The notes under the pieces were generated by a model that saw nothing but the letters and a program-made list of their open reading frames with translations, ran no database searches and was not told where the DNA came from. This document shows positions 1 to 10,693 of a stretch of DNA of 64,000 nucleotides, piece after piece. This DNA comes from Axinella damicornis. Taxonomy: Eukaryota; Porifera; Demospongiae; Axinellida; Axinellidae. The stretch covers positions 12,314,932 to 12,378,931 of the forward strand of contig OZ007507.1 of NCBI GenBank assembly GCA_963931865.1, in the 5' to 3' direction. Both the position numbers and the translations under genes were made by a program. How positions within the stretch are numbered: position 1 is the first letter of the stretch; the number at the start of each line of letters is the position of its first letter.

Positions 1-134
1 AACTTCCTGAGCGAGAGAAAATTGGTCTACGTAGCTTGATAGACTAGTGAGTATCCTACAGTTTGTACATCACATTCTGAACTGCATGTGAAGTGCAAAT
101 TTTGAACAACGTTTTTTCCCCATACACGTTTCAG

Positions 135-1643
135 ATGGCGTTACTGGTGCTATAGCTAGCGCTCAGTTAACAACGGAACAGCAAATGGAGCGTGCGATCA
201 TCGCTGCTCAGGCTCTGGCTCCAAAGCTGCCCATGTACATGAATCCTGGAGCCATGAACCCTCTGAAATTCCAAAGCATACAGGAGAAGAGGAAACTGCT
301 TTGGAGCGGCAAGAAGAAGGTATGAACTGTTGCTAGCCTGTCCATAGTTAGACTACAATTGTACACCAGTGTATGGTACATGTATCAGGTGAAGTAGTGC
401 AGTATTGCATTACACAGGTGACCCCCAAGACCAAGTGTGCGTAATGTAATACTAGCTGTGTTTCCAGGCCTCTGTCACTTGTAGTGCAGAAAGCCTGGGA
501 CATTTCAACACAAGAGTGACGTTATGGGTCGAGAGAAGGTACACAGATTCCCAGGTGTTTCTGGGAATGGCACGCATGCGTGTGAACCAGTGGTTTAGAG
601 AGGTAGAATATGATAGGCAATTGCTAAATCCGTTTTCGGAGAAAAGGTTTTGCTTTCTTGTTCAGTCCCGGTAAGTACATGTATATTTATGAAGCAAAAG
701 CTGTTATCGCTTTTGTAGTGCAAAATCAGTGCTATAAATATGGCCGCAATAATTGCTGGTGTTTGGGGATTCGTGGATGATACACATGTACAGACACCTC
801 TCTCACCTCTGTGGTATGCATATAAAGTGGTGAAGCTGCTTGTTTCATGTTATAGGAGGAAGAGTCCAGGAATAAATGGGAGAGCGTATCATTTGAAGGA
901 GAAGGAGGAGACCAGGCTCAAACAAAATTCAGGCGACTGATGGGGATTAGTAAGTATGCCTTGATTTTGCTTGTGGGTGTTGCTGGCTACTTCGTTTCAT
1001 TGTAACCACATTCTGACAGTGTTTCATCATAGTGAGGGAGAGGCACAGTGATTTAAGTAACCCTCCCAGTCCCTGTAGGTATTGTCTAAATGGGAGCTCC
1101 TGCAATTGACCTTTCAATGGAGGTTGCAGGAGCTCCACGCAGCCCAAATGTTGACTGGCAACAAGAGTGCATGACGACATCACCTGAGCTACCTCCCATT
1201 TGTTATGGTGAACTGTTGCCTTACCAAGCCAATCATTGATCCTGGGCAGGGTTCTCTCTATGTTCTTTTAGGGGCTGTTGCTGCAGTGTAAAAGGTCAAA
1301 GTTCACTACTTAAATTTCCCTAGGCCCTTTTCCTATCCCCCTTCACAAATGAAGTTTGCAGGAGCTCAAGACGGCTGTATTTGTACTGACCTTCCTGCTG
1401 CATGTAAGGGTACATGTGTGTCAAGGACATACTACATTATCCTCTGCAGATCCTTCCACCACGAAGACTTCAGGGGACAGTGAGATGACAGGAGATCATG
1501 CAAAGACTCTCACCTCTCTCCAGCAGCAGTACGAAACATCCCGCTATTTGACCCACGTTGCCAGAGGGACTGGACTTGGCTACGGTTCAGAGCTACCGGG
1601 CACCAGTAAACCGCAACAGCAATCCGATACATTGAAACAATAG
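135..1643 (+). CDS. RSRC2: RSRC2-like protein, C-terminal exons (5' part lies outside the window)
   Basis: Three exons read in phase: 135-319, 856-949 and 1450-1643, ending in TAG. The translation matches the conserved C-terminal end of arginine/serine-rich coiled-coil protein 2: a segment around KRKLLWSGKKK, then NKWESVSFEG and TKFRRLMGI, and finally QQQYETSRYLTHVARGTGLG, close to the animal RSRC2 tail (QYEMARSQTHTQRGMGLGF). The RS-rich N-terminal part must lie to the left. An optional 42-nt microexon at 1362-1403 has good AG and GTAAGG borders and keeps phase; whether it is used cannot be told. RSRC2 is a nuclear protein implicated in RNA processing; its exact role is poorly defined. A possible poly(A) signal AATAAA lies at 2163-2168. 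The identity rests on several conserved blocks and is fairly secure; the exon ends are predictions. Confidence 0.85.
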
Positions 1644-2883
1644 TGATGAGCTGACATGACTGTAGTTGCCATGGTTACATTCAATACGAAATGCTGCATC
1701 CATTTTGTACAGCGGCAACAGCCCAGTAGAAAAGCAGCTTGCATGATGGAGACTGAAGATTTACTTTGGAACTGGGACTAAATGGCAAGCTCTGTGCTAA
1801 CTGCTATTGCCAGTATGAGACACAAACAACCCTATAGGTTCCCATGCAGACCTAGGGTCTGGGAATGAGACTAAGAAGCTGTTATGTTTGGGCAGGCATG
1901 CTAAGCTCCAACTAAGCATCTCTTAAGCTTGTATTGTCGGTCTGCAAAAAGCACACCCTAAAATATACTGGAGCAACTAAAATGTTGGTCATTAATTTTG
2001 CTGAACCTCTGAACAATGCAGGTTGGGGTGCATGCTTGCAAGGAACCTTGCAGGTTGACATTAATTCGTTATGACTATAGAAGGACGTACATGTACTGAA
2101 CGTACATGCAGAGATATATTGAGCACTACTAGAGAATTATTATCAGCATACCATGACATTGTAATAAAGTGAAGTCACTGCATGACCCCGAATGGTTATA
2201 TAAACTGCATAATCTATAGTCATTATGGTAAACGTTTATACAAGAGAACAGATGTAAGTTTGGCATTAACATCGTGGCCGTTTTGCCATCCAGCCACAAA
2301 TTACGTACTGCATGCATGCACCTGTCCTCATTGTACCAATATCACCCGGTGGATCACGATTACTACTCCAGTGGAGTAATTAATATATCCTAGTGACCAC
2401 TAGAGTAATACTGGACATGATAAAAACAGCGTCCGTGAAATTGCTTATGAGAAGGAGGGCCATTCATGCAGGGATATTGGTGAGGGGGAGATACGTAAAC
2501 AACTTCCTATTCGTCTACAGAACATGTAGCAATGCATATGTGAACGCATCAAAATGGAACATTAGGCACATCCCAATTGGCACACCCCCCAAAGTAGGAG
2601 TGCTTGGAAATGTGTTTTGGAAGGTTCTGCATGGATTTAGGTGTTTTCAAATTTTGAGGCATTTTTTCAAAGGGGGTGTACGATTTTAAATGTGCTTTTG
2701 GACAATTCCCCACTTTAAGATGCGCCTAATGTTCCATTTCTACTGCGTTCATATTTACAGTCAGCATTAACTTTTATGGTGTACAATACAGGTGACCATT
2801 CTGGACGACTACCAGACACATTACATGTAACTGCTTGCACATACAATCATGCATGTAGATTGAGCACCATGGAATAATAATTA
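1644..2883. other. Convergent intergenic region between RSRC2 and the DUF5054-like gene
   Basis: No coding signal stands out on either strand. It should hold the 3' UTRs of both flanking genes. The only regulatory motif noticed is AATAAA at 2163-2168 on the + strand. Confidence 0.5.
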
Positions 2884-5040
2884 TCAAGGTGAAACGGGAA
2901 GAGTCATCTGGAAACGGTACTTGGAGGAAGCTTCGTTTTGTAAATAGGGATACCACATGATATAGTTTGTTCCCCAGACATTGTTACAGATATTGAAGGC
3001 AAACCCCTTGCTTGTATCTGGCTGTTGCATGGGGGTTGGGAATGGAGTGGGAAATCCTATGCAAATGACACTGGTGTCAAGACTTTCGAAATTCACCTGC
3101 CTTCCGTAATAAGATATGCCATGATCGCTTGCATGGAGGTGCTTGCTTCCATTCTTCACAACATCGAGTACAAAAAGGTACTCACCTAGTTTGCTGACAG
3201 CCATGCTTGAAGTATTCTGAACAATGGGGTTGAAGTAGAACGATAAGGATTCTGGAATTCTAGTTGCTGTTTTATTCACAAAGTACACAGTGAAGTTGAT
3301 ATAGAGTGGCTGGCGCAACTCTTCTCCTATTGTGACCTCCGTCCAGACAGTTTGCGATCCACCATACTCCATGACTACCTCTGGGATGAAATATGACTCC
3401 AAAAGAAAGGTACATATATAATCGCTCGAGTTCCCTTTAAACCAGATCGCCTTTGGCTTGGGAGACACTGCCATCTTTTTCGTGCCATTTAGTCCTGGTT
3501 TTCCCAAGTCAAGATAAATGTAACCCTGACTAAAATCGTACACATAATCATCTATAAATTGCTTGTAGTCATCAGCAGTAAATGTTTGGTAGATAAGCTG
3601 TCCCAGAGGATGATCTTGATCAGCATACAATACATGTACCGAAAAGCGTGTGTCCAGGAGGTAATCAATTGCCCCAGTTTCTGGAGAGAACTTAACACCA
3701 ATGGAACCGCACTGAAACGTTTTTGTGAAATCAGACGTTTCCTCATATCCATCCGTTGAAATCACACCGTTGAACTTCATTGCCTGGATACTTTGGTCAA
3801 TCGTGGTTCTCAGAGGATGGTCAGCTAGGAGTTGGATGGCATAGTCGAGCCCCCAGAATCGCTGCTCAATCCATGAATTCACCATGTCTTGAAAGTTGGA
3901 AGTGTTGATCACTAGCTGAAATTCACTGTTCTTCCAGTGGGTTGTATCATGAAGAAAGGTTTTTACGTCCTTTCCCCATGTGTGTTCTCCATTTTTGATA
4001 AACATTTCTGAAAAAGTAAAAAATCTTGGGTCGTTCAGAGTACACTGACCAGCACTGATACAATCTGACCGTAGACACATGACTTCTCGAGTTTGAGCTG
4101 TTTTCCAGGGATCTGATGGAATGCCATGAATCCAGGTATCACCAATTTCCCCTCTGTATACTGGGAGCTGCGATTTAAAAGCACTAAGCTCATTAACAAA
4201 AGGGTCATATCCGGATGCAATCACCTCAGCTTGTGGGAAGAGTTGCTTTAAACTTGCATAGTTCTTTAAAACTTCATCCGCTGAAGGTGGACCAGTATTG
4301 TCTCCTCTTATTGCAAATGCTAGTGCCTGTTGCATTCCTGGGACTATCACCATGCTGTCCAGCGATATACCACGCATTCCACCATATCCATGAGGATGCC
4401 ACATACCTATAGTATCCATACCCGAGTAAGGGTCCTCCCATACAAAAGCACTTGGTACGTCTGGAGGCATACACGCGGTGTTCACTCCGACTGTGATTGC
4501 CTTGACTCCATTGCGTGCCAGAATAGGGATAATGGAACTGGTTGTGCCAGGTACGTCTCGCTGGCTCATAGTAATGGTGGGTTCCTTTCCAAACATGCCG
4601 TCAAGCAGATGGGTGACCTTGAACCCAAAATCGGCAAGTGATTCGTCATAGAACTCCATCTGAGCATTAAAGGGGAAGGCATGCCACACAATATCCCCTC
4701 GGCTAACAGCGTCAGTGAATTCCCTCAACTTTGTGTCATTGGGACAGTGCAAACCTAGTTCGGAGTGACACTTGTAGTAAAGGTACACAAGGAAAGGGTG
4801 GGTGGTGAAAACTAGTCGTTCTTTGCCTCCTCGCTGCCGCAGATCGTTTGCAATCTGAATGGTCTCAGGAAAGTAGTTATCAAAGTACTCGTTCACAATG
4901 TTGGTAGCTGTATTGGCAAAGCCTACATCCAGATGACAGGAGGACACTAGATAGACGGTTGTGACATTTGCAGTGGTGTCTTCTAATGTCAGCACCGACG
5001 AAAACGAGAGGAAAAATACGAGAATCCTAACCAACTCCAT
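2884..5040 (-). CDS. Secreted DUF5054 / glycoside hydrolase family 38-like protein, intronless
   Basis: One uninterrupted 718-residue reading frame. The ATG is followed by a typical signal peptide (residues 1 to about 19, hydrophobic core LVFFLSFSSVL), which decides the start. After it comes VYLVSSCHLDVGF: the HxD pair (His36, Asp38) sits where GH38 alpha-mannosidases bind zinc. Further blocks are GDIVWHAFPFNAQMEFYD (115-132) and QRDVPGTT around Asp162. The layout resembles proteins annotated DUF5054, a GH38-related family known from fungi, bacteria and some animals, with undefined substrate. Many N-glycosylation sequons (NVT, NDT, NTS, NGT, NSS, NFT) fit passage through the secretory path. 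A carbohydrate-active, extracellular or lysosomal role is inference. It is the only single-exon gene among intron-rich neighbours, which could mean retroposition or horizontal transfer. It converges on RSRC2 and diverges from the ATP synthase g gene. Confidence 0.8.
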   Translation of the reverse strand: MELVRILVFFLSFSSVLTLEDTTANVTTVYLVSSCHLDVGFANTATNIVNEYFDNYFPETIQIANDLRQRGGKERLVFTTHPFLVYLYYKCHSELGLHCPNDTKLREFTDAVSRGDIVWHAFPFNAQMEFYDESLADFGFKVTHLLDGMFGKEPTITMSQRDVPGTTSSIIPILARNGVKAITVGVNTACMPPDVPSAFVWEDPYSGMDTIGMWHPHGYGGMRGISLDSMVIVPGMQQALAFAIRGDNTGPPSADEVLKNYASLKQLFPQAEVIASGYDPFVNELSAFKSQLPVYRGEIGDTWIHGIPSDPWKTAQTREVMCLRSDCISAGQCTLNDPRFFTFSEMFIKNGEHTWGKDVKTFLHDTTHWKNSEFQLVINTSNFQDMVNSWIEQRFWGLDYAIQLLADHPLRTTIDQSIQAMKFNGVISTDGYEETSDFTKTFQCGSIGVKFSPETGAIDYLLDTRFSVHVLYADQDHPLGQLIYQTFTADDYKQFIDDYVYDFSQGYIYLDLGKPGLNGTKKMAVSPKPKAIWFKGNSSDYICTFLLESYFIPEVVMEYGGSQTVWTEVTIGEELRQPLYINFTVYFVNKTATRIPESLSFYFNPIVQNTSSMAVSKLGEYLFVLDVVKNGSKHLHASDHGISYYGRQVNFESLDTSVICIGFPTPFPTPMQQPDTSKGFAFNICNNVWGTNYIMWYPYLQNEASSKYRFQMTLPVSP

Positions 5041-5720
5041 GTCAACCAGTCAGCTCCACCTAGGTGCAGAGGTGCAGAGGTGCAGAGGTGCAGTGCCCCC
5101 CCCTTTGGCTTCTTTTTATTTTCCTCCTTACTAACCAGCTGCCGCTACGTTGCAACTCCTGGCCTGGCCTCCTCAGCTCGCAATAACTGTGCATTGCCTG
5201 AAACCGAACGGCTTGGGAACGAGACCACGATCTAGTATACCCTACGTGTACGTACGTATTACGTTCGTGAGCGAAATTTGTTTGAGCAAGAAAGCAGCAC
5301 ATGGCGGCCCCGGGACCTGCAATCCTCGTACATCTGGAACTTACAGTGCAAAGCACGAAGGTGCCACGAGAGCCCAACCTGATAGCTGAAAAATGAAGGC
5401 GAAAAAAATTTTCCGCGCTTCGCGCGGACTGATCGGCGCTGCGCGCCTCTATACACTGCCTCCGGCAGCGTCTTCAATATATTGGCCCCCCCCTTTCACA
5501 AATCCTGTATCCGCCCCTGAGGTGTACGTGTACGTACTGGTGTACGTACGTCCGTCTGGGTCAGGTCCCGGATCCCGCCCAGTTTCTTTGCGAGCGGTGA
5601 GAGGCCAAAATCGCTAGCGGGCGGCGCCGCGGGGGCATGTGGCCGGCCGGCGCGGCCGGCGCGACCGGCCACGATATGTCTCGTGACCCAACGAACATAT
5701 CACATGACGTCGTTAGAAAA
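5041..5720. promoter_or_regulatory. Divergent promoter region, GC-rich near the ATP synthase g start
   Basis: This 680-bp gap separates two divergently transcribed genes, so it should contain both promoters. From about 5560 to 5680 the sequence is GC-rich with many CpG and GGCC/GCCGGC motifs, unlike the AT-richer surroundings. That fits a CpG-rich housekeeping promoter for the ATP synthase gene. A short tandem run of GGTGCAGA lies at about 5067-5092, next to the start of the left gene. No TATA box is obvious. The assignment is positional inference. Confidence 0.4.
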
Positions 5721-7419
5721 ATGGCGCAGCGACTGGCAACGTGGGGAACGAAGCTGGTGTCCAAATCTGCCACTACTTCGATGAGTAAGACCATTTTAAA
5801 GTGTTTCTATGATGCAGCAAATGTTGTGCACTGTACGTGGCCTATAGCAGTATTAAACCAGGGCCATAGGAGCCAAGTTATGGCAATTATGTTACATGTG
5901 GCATCAGAGGGGTAGGAAGGTAGTAAAAAGTGGGGGGGCAAAGAATCCCGGAGGTGAAGCATCCGTGCACATTCCATAGGAATGTGCCCTGCTAGGGGGG
6001 TCTGGGGGCATGCTCCCACAGAAAATTTTTCCAAATTTGGTGCTCTGAGAGCGATTCCGGGGCGATTTTGAGACCTAACAACTGTTGTTTTACAAACATC
6101 TAAATTTCAAACACTATCATTTGACCATGTGCTTTGTGAGTTTCCAAATTACTTTACTAAATAGATAATTTTTCTCCTGGAAAAGTGGGGGTGCAATGCA
6201 CCCCCAGGGAAAAAAGTGGGGGTGCACTTGCACCCCTTGCCCCCCTTGCTCCTACCCCTCTGGGCATACCTATAGTCTTGATCTCAGTATAGTACTGTAT
6301 CTGTGTTCCCAGACCATAAGCTGGCATGGAAGGGTTTGGGGAATCATGTTGCCCAGAAGTTTCTTGAATGTTGGAATGCTGCTGTGAGTGATGATTAAAG
6401 AGCGTGGTCACTCAAAACGATGCCACTTACAATGGGCTATTCCATTAATAAAGGATACACCCCCTATTGACGAGTTAGCTATTTGTGCACCCCGGGACAG
6501 AAAATGCGCCTTCTACACCGTGCGACAGACGTTAGTATACGGAAATATGCGGAAAAATTTACGGAGATTTACAACAGAATACGGAAACTTGGCGAATCCC
6601 AGTAGGACAAATTAGTTACTCGTCAATAGGGGGTGTATCCCTATTTACTGGAATAGCCCAATTGCTAGTCTAGCGGGCTAGCCCCTCGAATTTTCCCCAG
6701 CACGGATCGACTCACGTTAGCGCACGGGGAAAAGGAGGGTCTAGAAACTTTGGACCACTTTCCTTGGGCTCTACCTGAAATCGGCTAGAGCCAATCAGAT
6801 TGCAGCTGTCACGTGGTGATCTTTCAAATCGCTCGGTACATGCGTTGAGGACTGTCTGAAGTTGCCTGTGTTTGCTGCTCTCCTGCACAACGACCAAACA
6901 GACAGAACTTCAAACAGCCAACGAGGTTTATTGAAAGTCCCAAGGACATTGCTGGATGTGACATCATAAGCTGATAGTCTCATGCTGGTTACAACTGCTA
7001 CATCCTGGGAGAGTGTTAAAAACTAACATGTCACATCCATCGATAATGAATATCCGTTATCTTTATCACGATAACAAATAATATTATAATATCAATAGCT
7101 GATAAATCAAACAGCCCTAAAGTTTGACAGCTCTATTACCGTACTCTTTTCTTCTGCAGGCGTGGCGAGGGCTGCTCAGCCCCACCTCCAAACGTTCTGG
7201 GGTCATGCAAGAGTGGAGCTTGGACCACCAGGCATATCGCAGTGGCCACAGATTAAGCAAGGCCTGTTCAGACTCTGGAATTCTACCTTGACCGGGCAGT
7301 TTCTGGACATTTCCATGAAAGAGGCCACCAAAAACTCACTTGTAGCTGTTGAAGTAGCATGCTGGTTCTTTGTGGGGGAGATGATCGGAAGAAGGAGCAT
7401 TATTGGATACAAAGTATGA
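5721..7419 (+). CDS. ATP5MG: Mitochondrial ATP synthase subunit g
   Basis: Two exons, 5721-5784 and 7160-7419, join in phase 1 to give 107 residues (human subunit g has 103). The start is the ATG opening MAQRLATWGTKLVSKS; human begins MAQFVRNLVEK. Diagnostic blocks in exon 2 are LQTFWGHARVELGPP (human LATFWYYAKVELVPP), MKEATKNSLVAVEVACWFFV and GEMIGRRSIIGYKV (human GEIIGKRGIIGYDV). The helix near the C-terminus, with a glycine-containing GEMIG motif, is the membrane segment this subunit uses in Fo, where it supports dimer formation of the ATP synthase in the inner mitochondrial membrane. The single intron (5785-7159) contains MITE-like repeats. Ends and splice sites (GTAAGA; CTTCTGCAG) are clear. 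No truncation is seen. Confidence 0.93.
5900..6260. repeat. G-rich dispersed repeat in the ATP synthase g intron
   Basis: The stretch carries short hairpins such as GGGGTGCA...TGCACCCC at about 6187-6236 and a TCTGGGGGCATGCTC motif. A related piece occurs at 10861-10970 (GGGTATGCTCTCCCAGAA, GATTCCGGG), so it belongs to a dispersed family. No coding capacity is seen. Confidence 0.45.
6433..6660. mobile_element. MITE in the ATP synthase g intron
   Basis: This 228-bp element has near-perfect terminal inverted repeats of about 48 bp. The left arm begins TGGGCTATTCCA at 6433 and runs through ACACCCCCTATTGACGAGT; the right arm ends in the reverse complement at 6660. The centre has no coding signal. 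No convincing target-site duplication longer than 1-2 bp is visible, so the superfamily is left open. Confidence 0.8.
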
Positions 7420-7599
7420 CAGGATCCTGCAAATGTATGTAGTCGGAGACAGACCCTATAATAGTGCCCTATATGTGCATCTCTCGGTACCATTTGTTTA
7501 TGATGTTATTGTTTCTTCCATGTTAAAGTGACTTGATCTGCTAAGTGTAATTTCTAATTGAGAAGATGTACGATAAAGTTATAAAGATAAGAATGGGAA

Positions 7600-8570
7600 C
7601 AACGTGGATATTGGTCCAGCAGGAAGTACATACTATAGGTATAGGTACCAGAAACGTGCACGCATCTAGAACCGGCCCTGTAAACCCTAACCCATTGCCT
7701 AGTCACAGTCCCAGACCCAACCAACCCCAGCACGGATCGCTTTTAGTATCGCGCGCGGGGAGAGCGATACACACGCTGGATAAATGGTCTGGGAACGAGA
7801 CTACCCATATTGCCCTAATATACCCTAACCCATTGCCCTACAGTGCTCCAGAGCAAGAGAGTCAACTTCTTAAAATCTTCATACAGTGCATTTTGAGCTC
7901 TGAAGCACTGTATTATGTACATAACTTTCGATTTTAAGTAAAAATATAAGGTTTGAAAGAAAGTGATTTTTTACTATATATGGCAGTACAGAAACCATAC
8001 AAGTGCTCAGCCAGTTTTAGGGGTTTTGATGGAATTTTGACTCAAAAATCTCCATACCTTCAGACCAAAAAGGAACTAGGGGTTGAAATTTGCAATGTAG
8101 TTTCATCAGGGCATTGCCTATACACTATTCAAATTTGGAATCTTAACTAGTAACCATCAGTGAGTTTGTAACTAAACACTTTTACACCTTTAAAACAGGC
8201 GTTTTGCTGAATATTTAAGACACCATTTACAGTTGAGCTTTCAAACTACTTTCATTTGTGTATCTTTGGGTGGAGTATCTTCAATTCAATTTACAGCTCT
8301 TAACTAGCATGGGCTGAAGAGATCACAACTAAAAAGTGTGTTTCATAAATTTCATGTTTACAAAGCCATACAAGGGCACTAGTAGTATACAGCATCCCAT
8401 AAATTAAGATATAGATTCTGCGATCATCTCTCTATTCATGTACCAAGTTTTGAAACTTAATATGCATCTGGCTTCAAGTTATAGAACTTTATATAAAAAC
8501 TGACAAAGTTGACTCTCTTGCTCTGGAGCACTGTACTTCCTGCTGGACCAATATCCATTATCCACTTCAT
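7600..8570. mobile_element. Inverted-repeat element with two nested pairs of arms
   Basis: The outer arms read ATATTGGTCCAGCAGGAAGT near 7607 and the reverse complement ending near 8567. A second pair, GCTCCAGAGCAAGAGAGTCA near 7850 and its complement near 8510-8535, lies inside. Related sequence (ATTGGTCCGGCAGGAAGTAG; GTACTTCCTGC) occurs at about 41740-41895, so this is a dispersed family. No transposase is seen; a non-autonomous DNA transposon is the likely reading. Confidence 0.6.
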
Positions 8571-8939
8571 ATGTGGCATAGTGTATGCGCGAATAGTCTG
8601 GTACCGAGACTAGAATTGGGTCTGGGAACCAAACTATTGTCGGATCCGGTTCCGCCCCCTTGAAGTTAGCCTGTCACATAAATTATTTAGCTAGCCTCGC
8701 CCCTGCGAAGTTGCCAGTTGACCTGGAGGGATCAGATGTCTGCAGCCTGCAAAGCCGGTGCGAGGAAAAATACCAGGTAAAGGAGTAGTTGTAGCAGAAG
8801 CACAGTCAACTTGGCCACCTTAGTACCATAGTACACTCACTGCATGTAATCACCCCCAACAGTAAATGAACCATTAACCTTAGTTTATTGCTGGATGCCT
8901 GTCGTTGAGATTCAGGTTTAAAGGGTTTTTGATGGCATG

Positions 8940-9075
8940 CCAACCCTCCCTGGACATACCAACCTAGCTTCGGTCCCAGGCTAGTACGAGGCTAGTACCA
9001 ACCCTCCCTGGACGTACCAACCTAGCTTCGGTCCCAGGCTAGTACGAGGCTAGTACCAACTCTCCCTGGGCTAAC
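8940..9075. repeat. Tandem repeat, ~58-bp unit, two copies plus a partial
   Basis: The unit contains CCAACCCTCCCTGGAC, then CTAGCTTCGGTCCCAGGCTA and GTACGAGGCTAGTA. Two almost identical copies are followed by a degraded start of a third. Confidence 0.8.
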
Positions 9076-9323
9076 CATCTTTCATAATAGAAGGCTAGTA
9101 CATTGACAGCATTGACAACTGATTTGGTGTGATAGTTAGCATTGTACGATACCAAAATACAGTTTCTAGCCTCGCATTCCAATCCCCTCGTGAGGGATGC
9201 AGACCCTGGTCCTAATGGTTAATCCTGAATTGTGCGTACCCAGTGCAATAGGAAACCTACATGCCGGTACCCTTGTTGCTGGATCCAAGTTCTACAGAAT
9301 AACATGTTCCAGCAGTACAGGTG

Positions 9324-9935
9324 CCGGGGCTCGTCGAGCTCTGTCTAGTGATATAGTTTGTGGTGATTAGTACGTAGGGAGAAATCCAGTATTTACAGCG
9401 TTCTTTAATCACTGTTTTGGTGCTGCGGCAAATGACATACACAGGATGAGGAATTCCTACAAATACAGACACAGTAGCGAACCAGTTAACCTTGTTCCCA
9501 GGCCATTCCCACCGCCGCTTGCAGTGTGTAGACCGGGGCTCGTCGAGCTCTATCTAGTGATATATATATACACAGGGAGAAATCTTTTGAAGCCAGTATT
9601 TTAAAGCATTCTTTAATTCACTGTTTTCGGTGCTGTGACATACACAGGGTGAGGGAATCCCTACTAATCCAGATACAGTGTAGCTAACCTTGTTCCTAGG
9701 CCATTCCCACCGCCACTTGCAGTGTCACTGTGTGTAGGCCGGGGCTCGTCAAACTCTATCTAGTGATATAGTTTGTGGTGATTAGTACGTAGGGAGAAAT
9801 CTTTTGAAGCCAGTATTTTACAGCATTCTTTAATTCACTGTTTTTGGTGCTGTGGCATACACAGGATGAGGGAATCCCTACTAATCCAGACACAATAGCA
9901 AATCACTGAAGCAGCTAGCCTCGTTCCCAGGCCAT
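9324..9935. repeat. Tandem repeat, ~207-bp unit, three copies
   Basis: Copies start at about 9324, 9532 and 9739, each with CCGGGGCTCGTC. All share CTATCTAGTGATATA, AGGGAGAAATC, GCATTCTTTAATTCACTG and CAGGCCATTCCCAC. They differ by small indels and substitutions, so the array is not recent. Confidence 0.85.
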
Positions 9936-9977
9936 TCCCACTACCAGTATTTGATCACTTGCAGTATACACCACACC

Positions 9978-10025
9978 TAGCCTCGTTCCCAGGCCCGAGA
10001 CGGCAAGGGCCTGGGAACGAGGCTA
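9978..10025. mobile_element. 48-bp foldback element, TAGCCTCG...CGAGGCTA family
   Basis: The sequence is nearly all arm: TAGCCTCGTTCCCAGGCCC at the left pairs with GGGCCTGGGAACGAGGCTA at the right. ACACCACACC stands directly on both sides (9968-9977 and 10026-10035), a 10-bp direct repeat consistent with insertion. It sits inside an older inverted repeat, CCAGTATTTGATC...GATCAAATACTGG. Related elements are at 28801-29507, 36380-36431, 39299-39757 and 40323-40901. Confidence 0.75.
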
Positions 10026-10597
10026 ACACCACACCGTATTTGTATACTGCAAGCGATCAAATACTGGCAGTTGGAACGAGGGTAGAAGCAGCATAGTATG
10101 AATCCTGCATAGTACACAGAGGCTTCATTATGTGCCCATGTGATGCTGTGATTCCTTTGACCAGCCCGCAAACCTCGGAATAAGATAGCTAAGCTTGTGT
10201 CGGTAAAGGTAAGTGGGTGTATTCTTATGAAGAGCAGATTGTGGCTGTGCTAATCTCTGAAGTCACAAGCACCATTGTACTGTAGTTTGGCATACACATC
10301 CAAGCATACTGGACCTACATAATTTATGTCAACGATTATGCTTTCTCGTGTCCATCCATCTTGCATCACGAGTCATTCCTTGTAACCACCCCGCAGTAAA
10401 GCTCATTGCCTGACTTTGATCTGGAATGGTGTTTCGTTATGTCCATATTTGGACTTTGCATTGGGGCATGGTTGGATCTGGTCAGTACGCCATTCTGACT
10501 GATGCCGCTTTCAAATCCTGTCTATGTGCTAACATACGTGACTGATGTGCATTAATTCCCAAGAGTACATAGAAGTGTTTAGATGCACCTTACAGTG

Positions 10598-10601
<4 letters not shown>

Positions 10602-10640
<39 letters not shown>
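10602..10640. repeat. CA microsatellite just upstream of AMP deaminase
   Basis: A near-pure CA dinucleotide run ends about 55 bp before the AMP deaminase ATG, so it lies in the probable promoter or 5' UTR. Confidence 0.9.
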
Positions 10641-10644
<4 letters not shown>

Positions 10645-10693
10645 TTCGCACATCCACACACAAACCACAAACACACATAGATAGTTTGTTACC

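Larger units (their letters stand above)
7420..10693. other. Repeat-rich intergenic region upstream of AMP deaminase
   Basis: No gene is recognised. It holds an inverted-repeat element (about 7600-8570), a short tandem repeat (about 8940-9075), a three-copy ~207-bp repeat (9324-9935), a 48-bp foldback element (9978-10025) and a CA microsatellite (about 10602-10640). The AMP deaminase promoter should lie in the last part. Confidence 0.6.

Noticed and set aside
7681..7830. Telomere-like CCCTAACCC motifs
   Set aside because: Only isolated occurrences (CCCTAACCCATTGCC) inside a dispersed repeat, not a tandem telomeric array.
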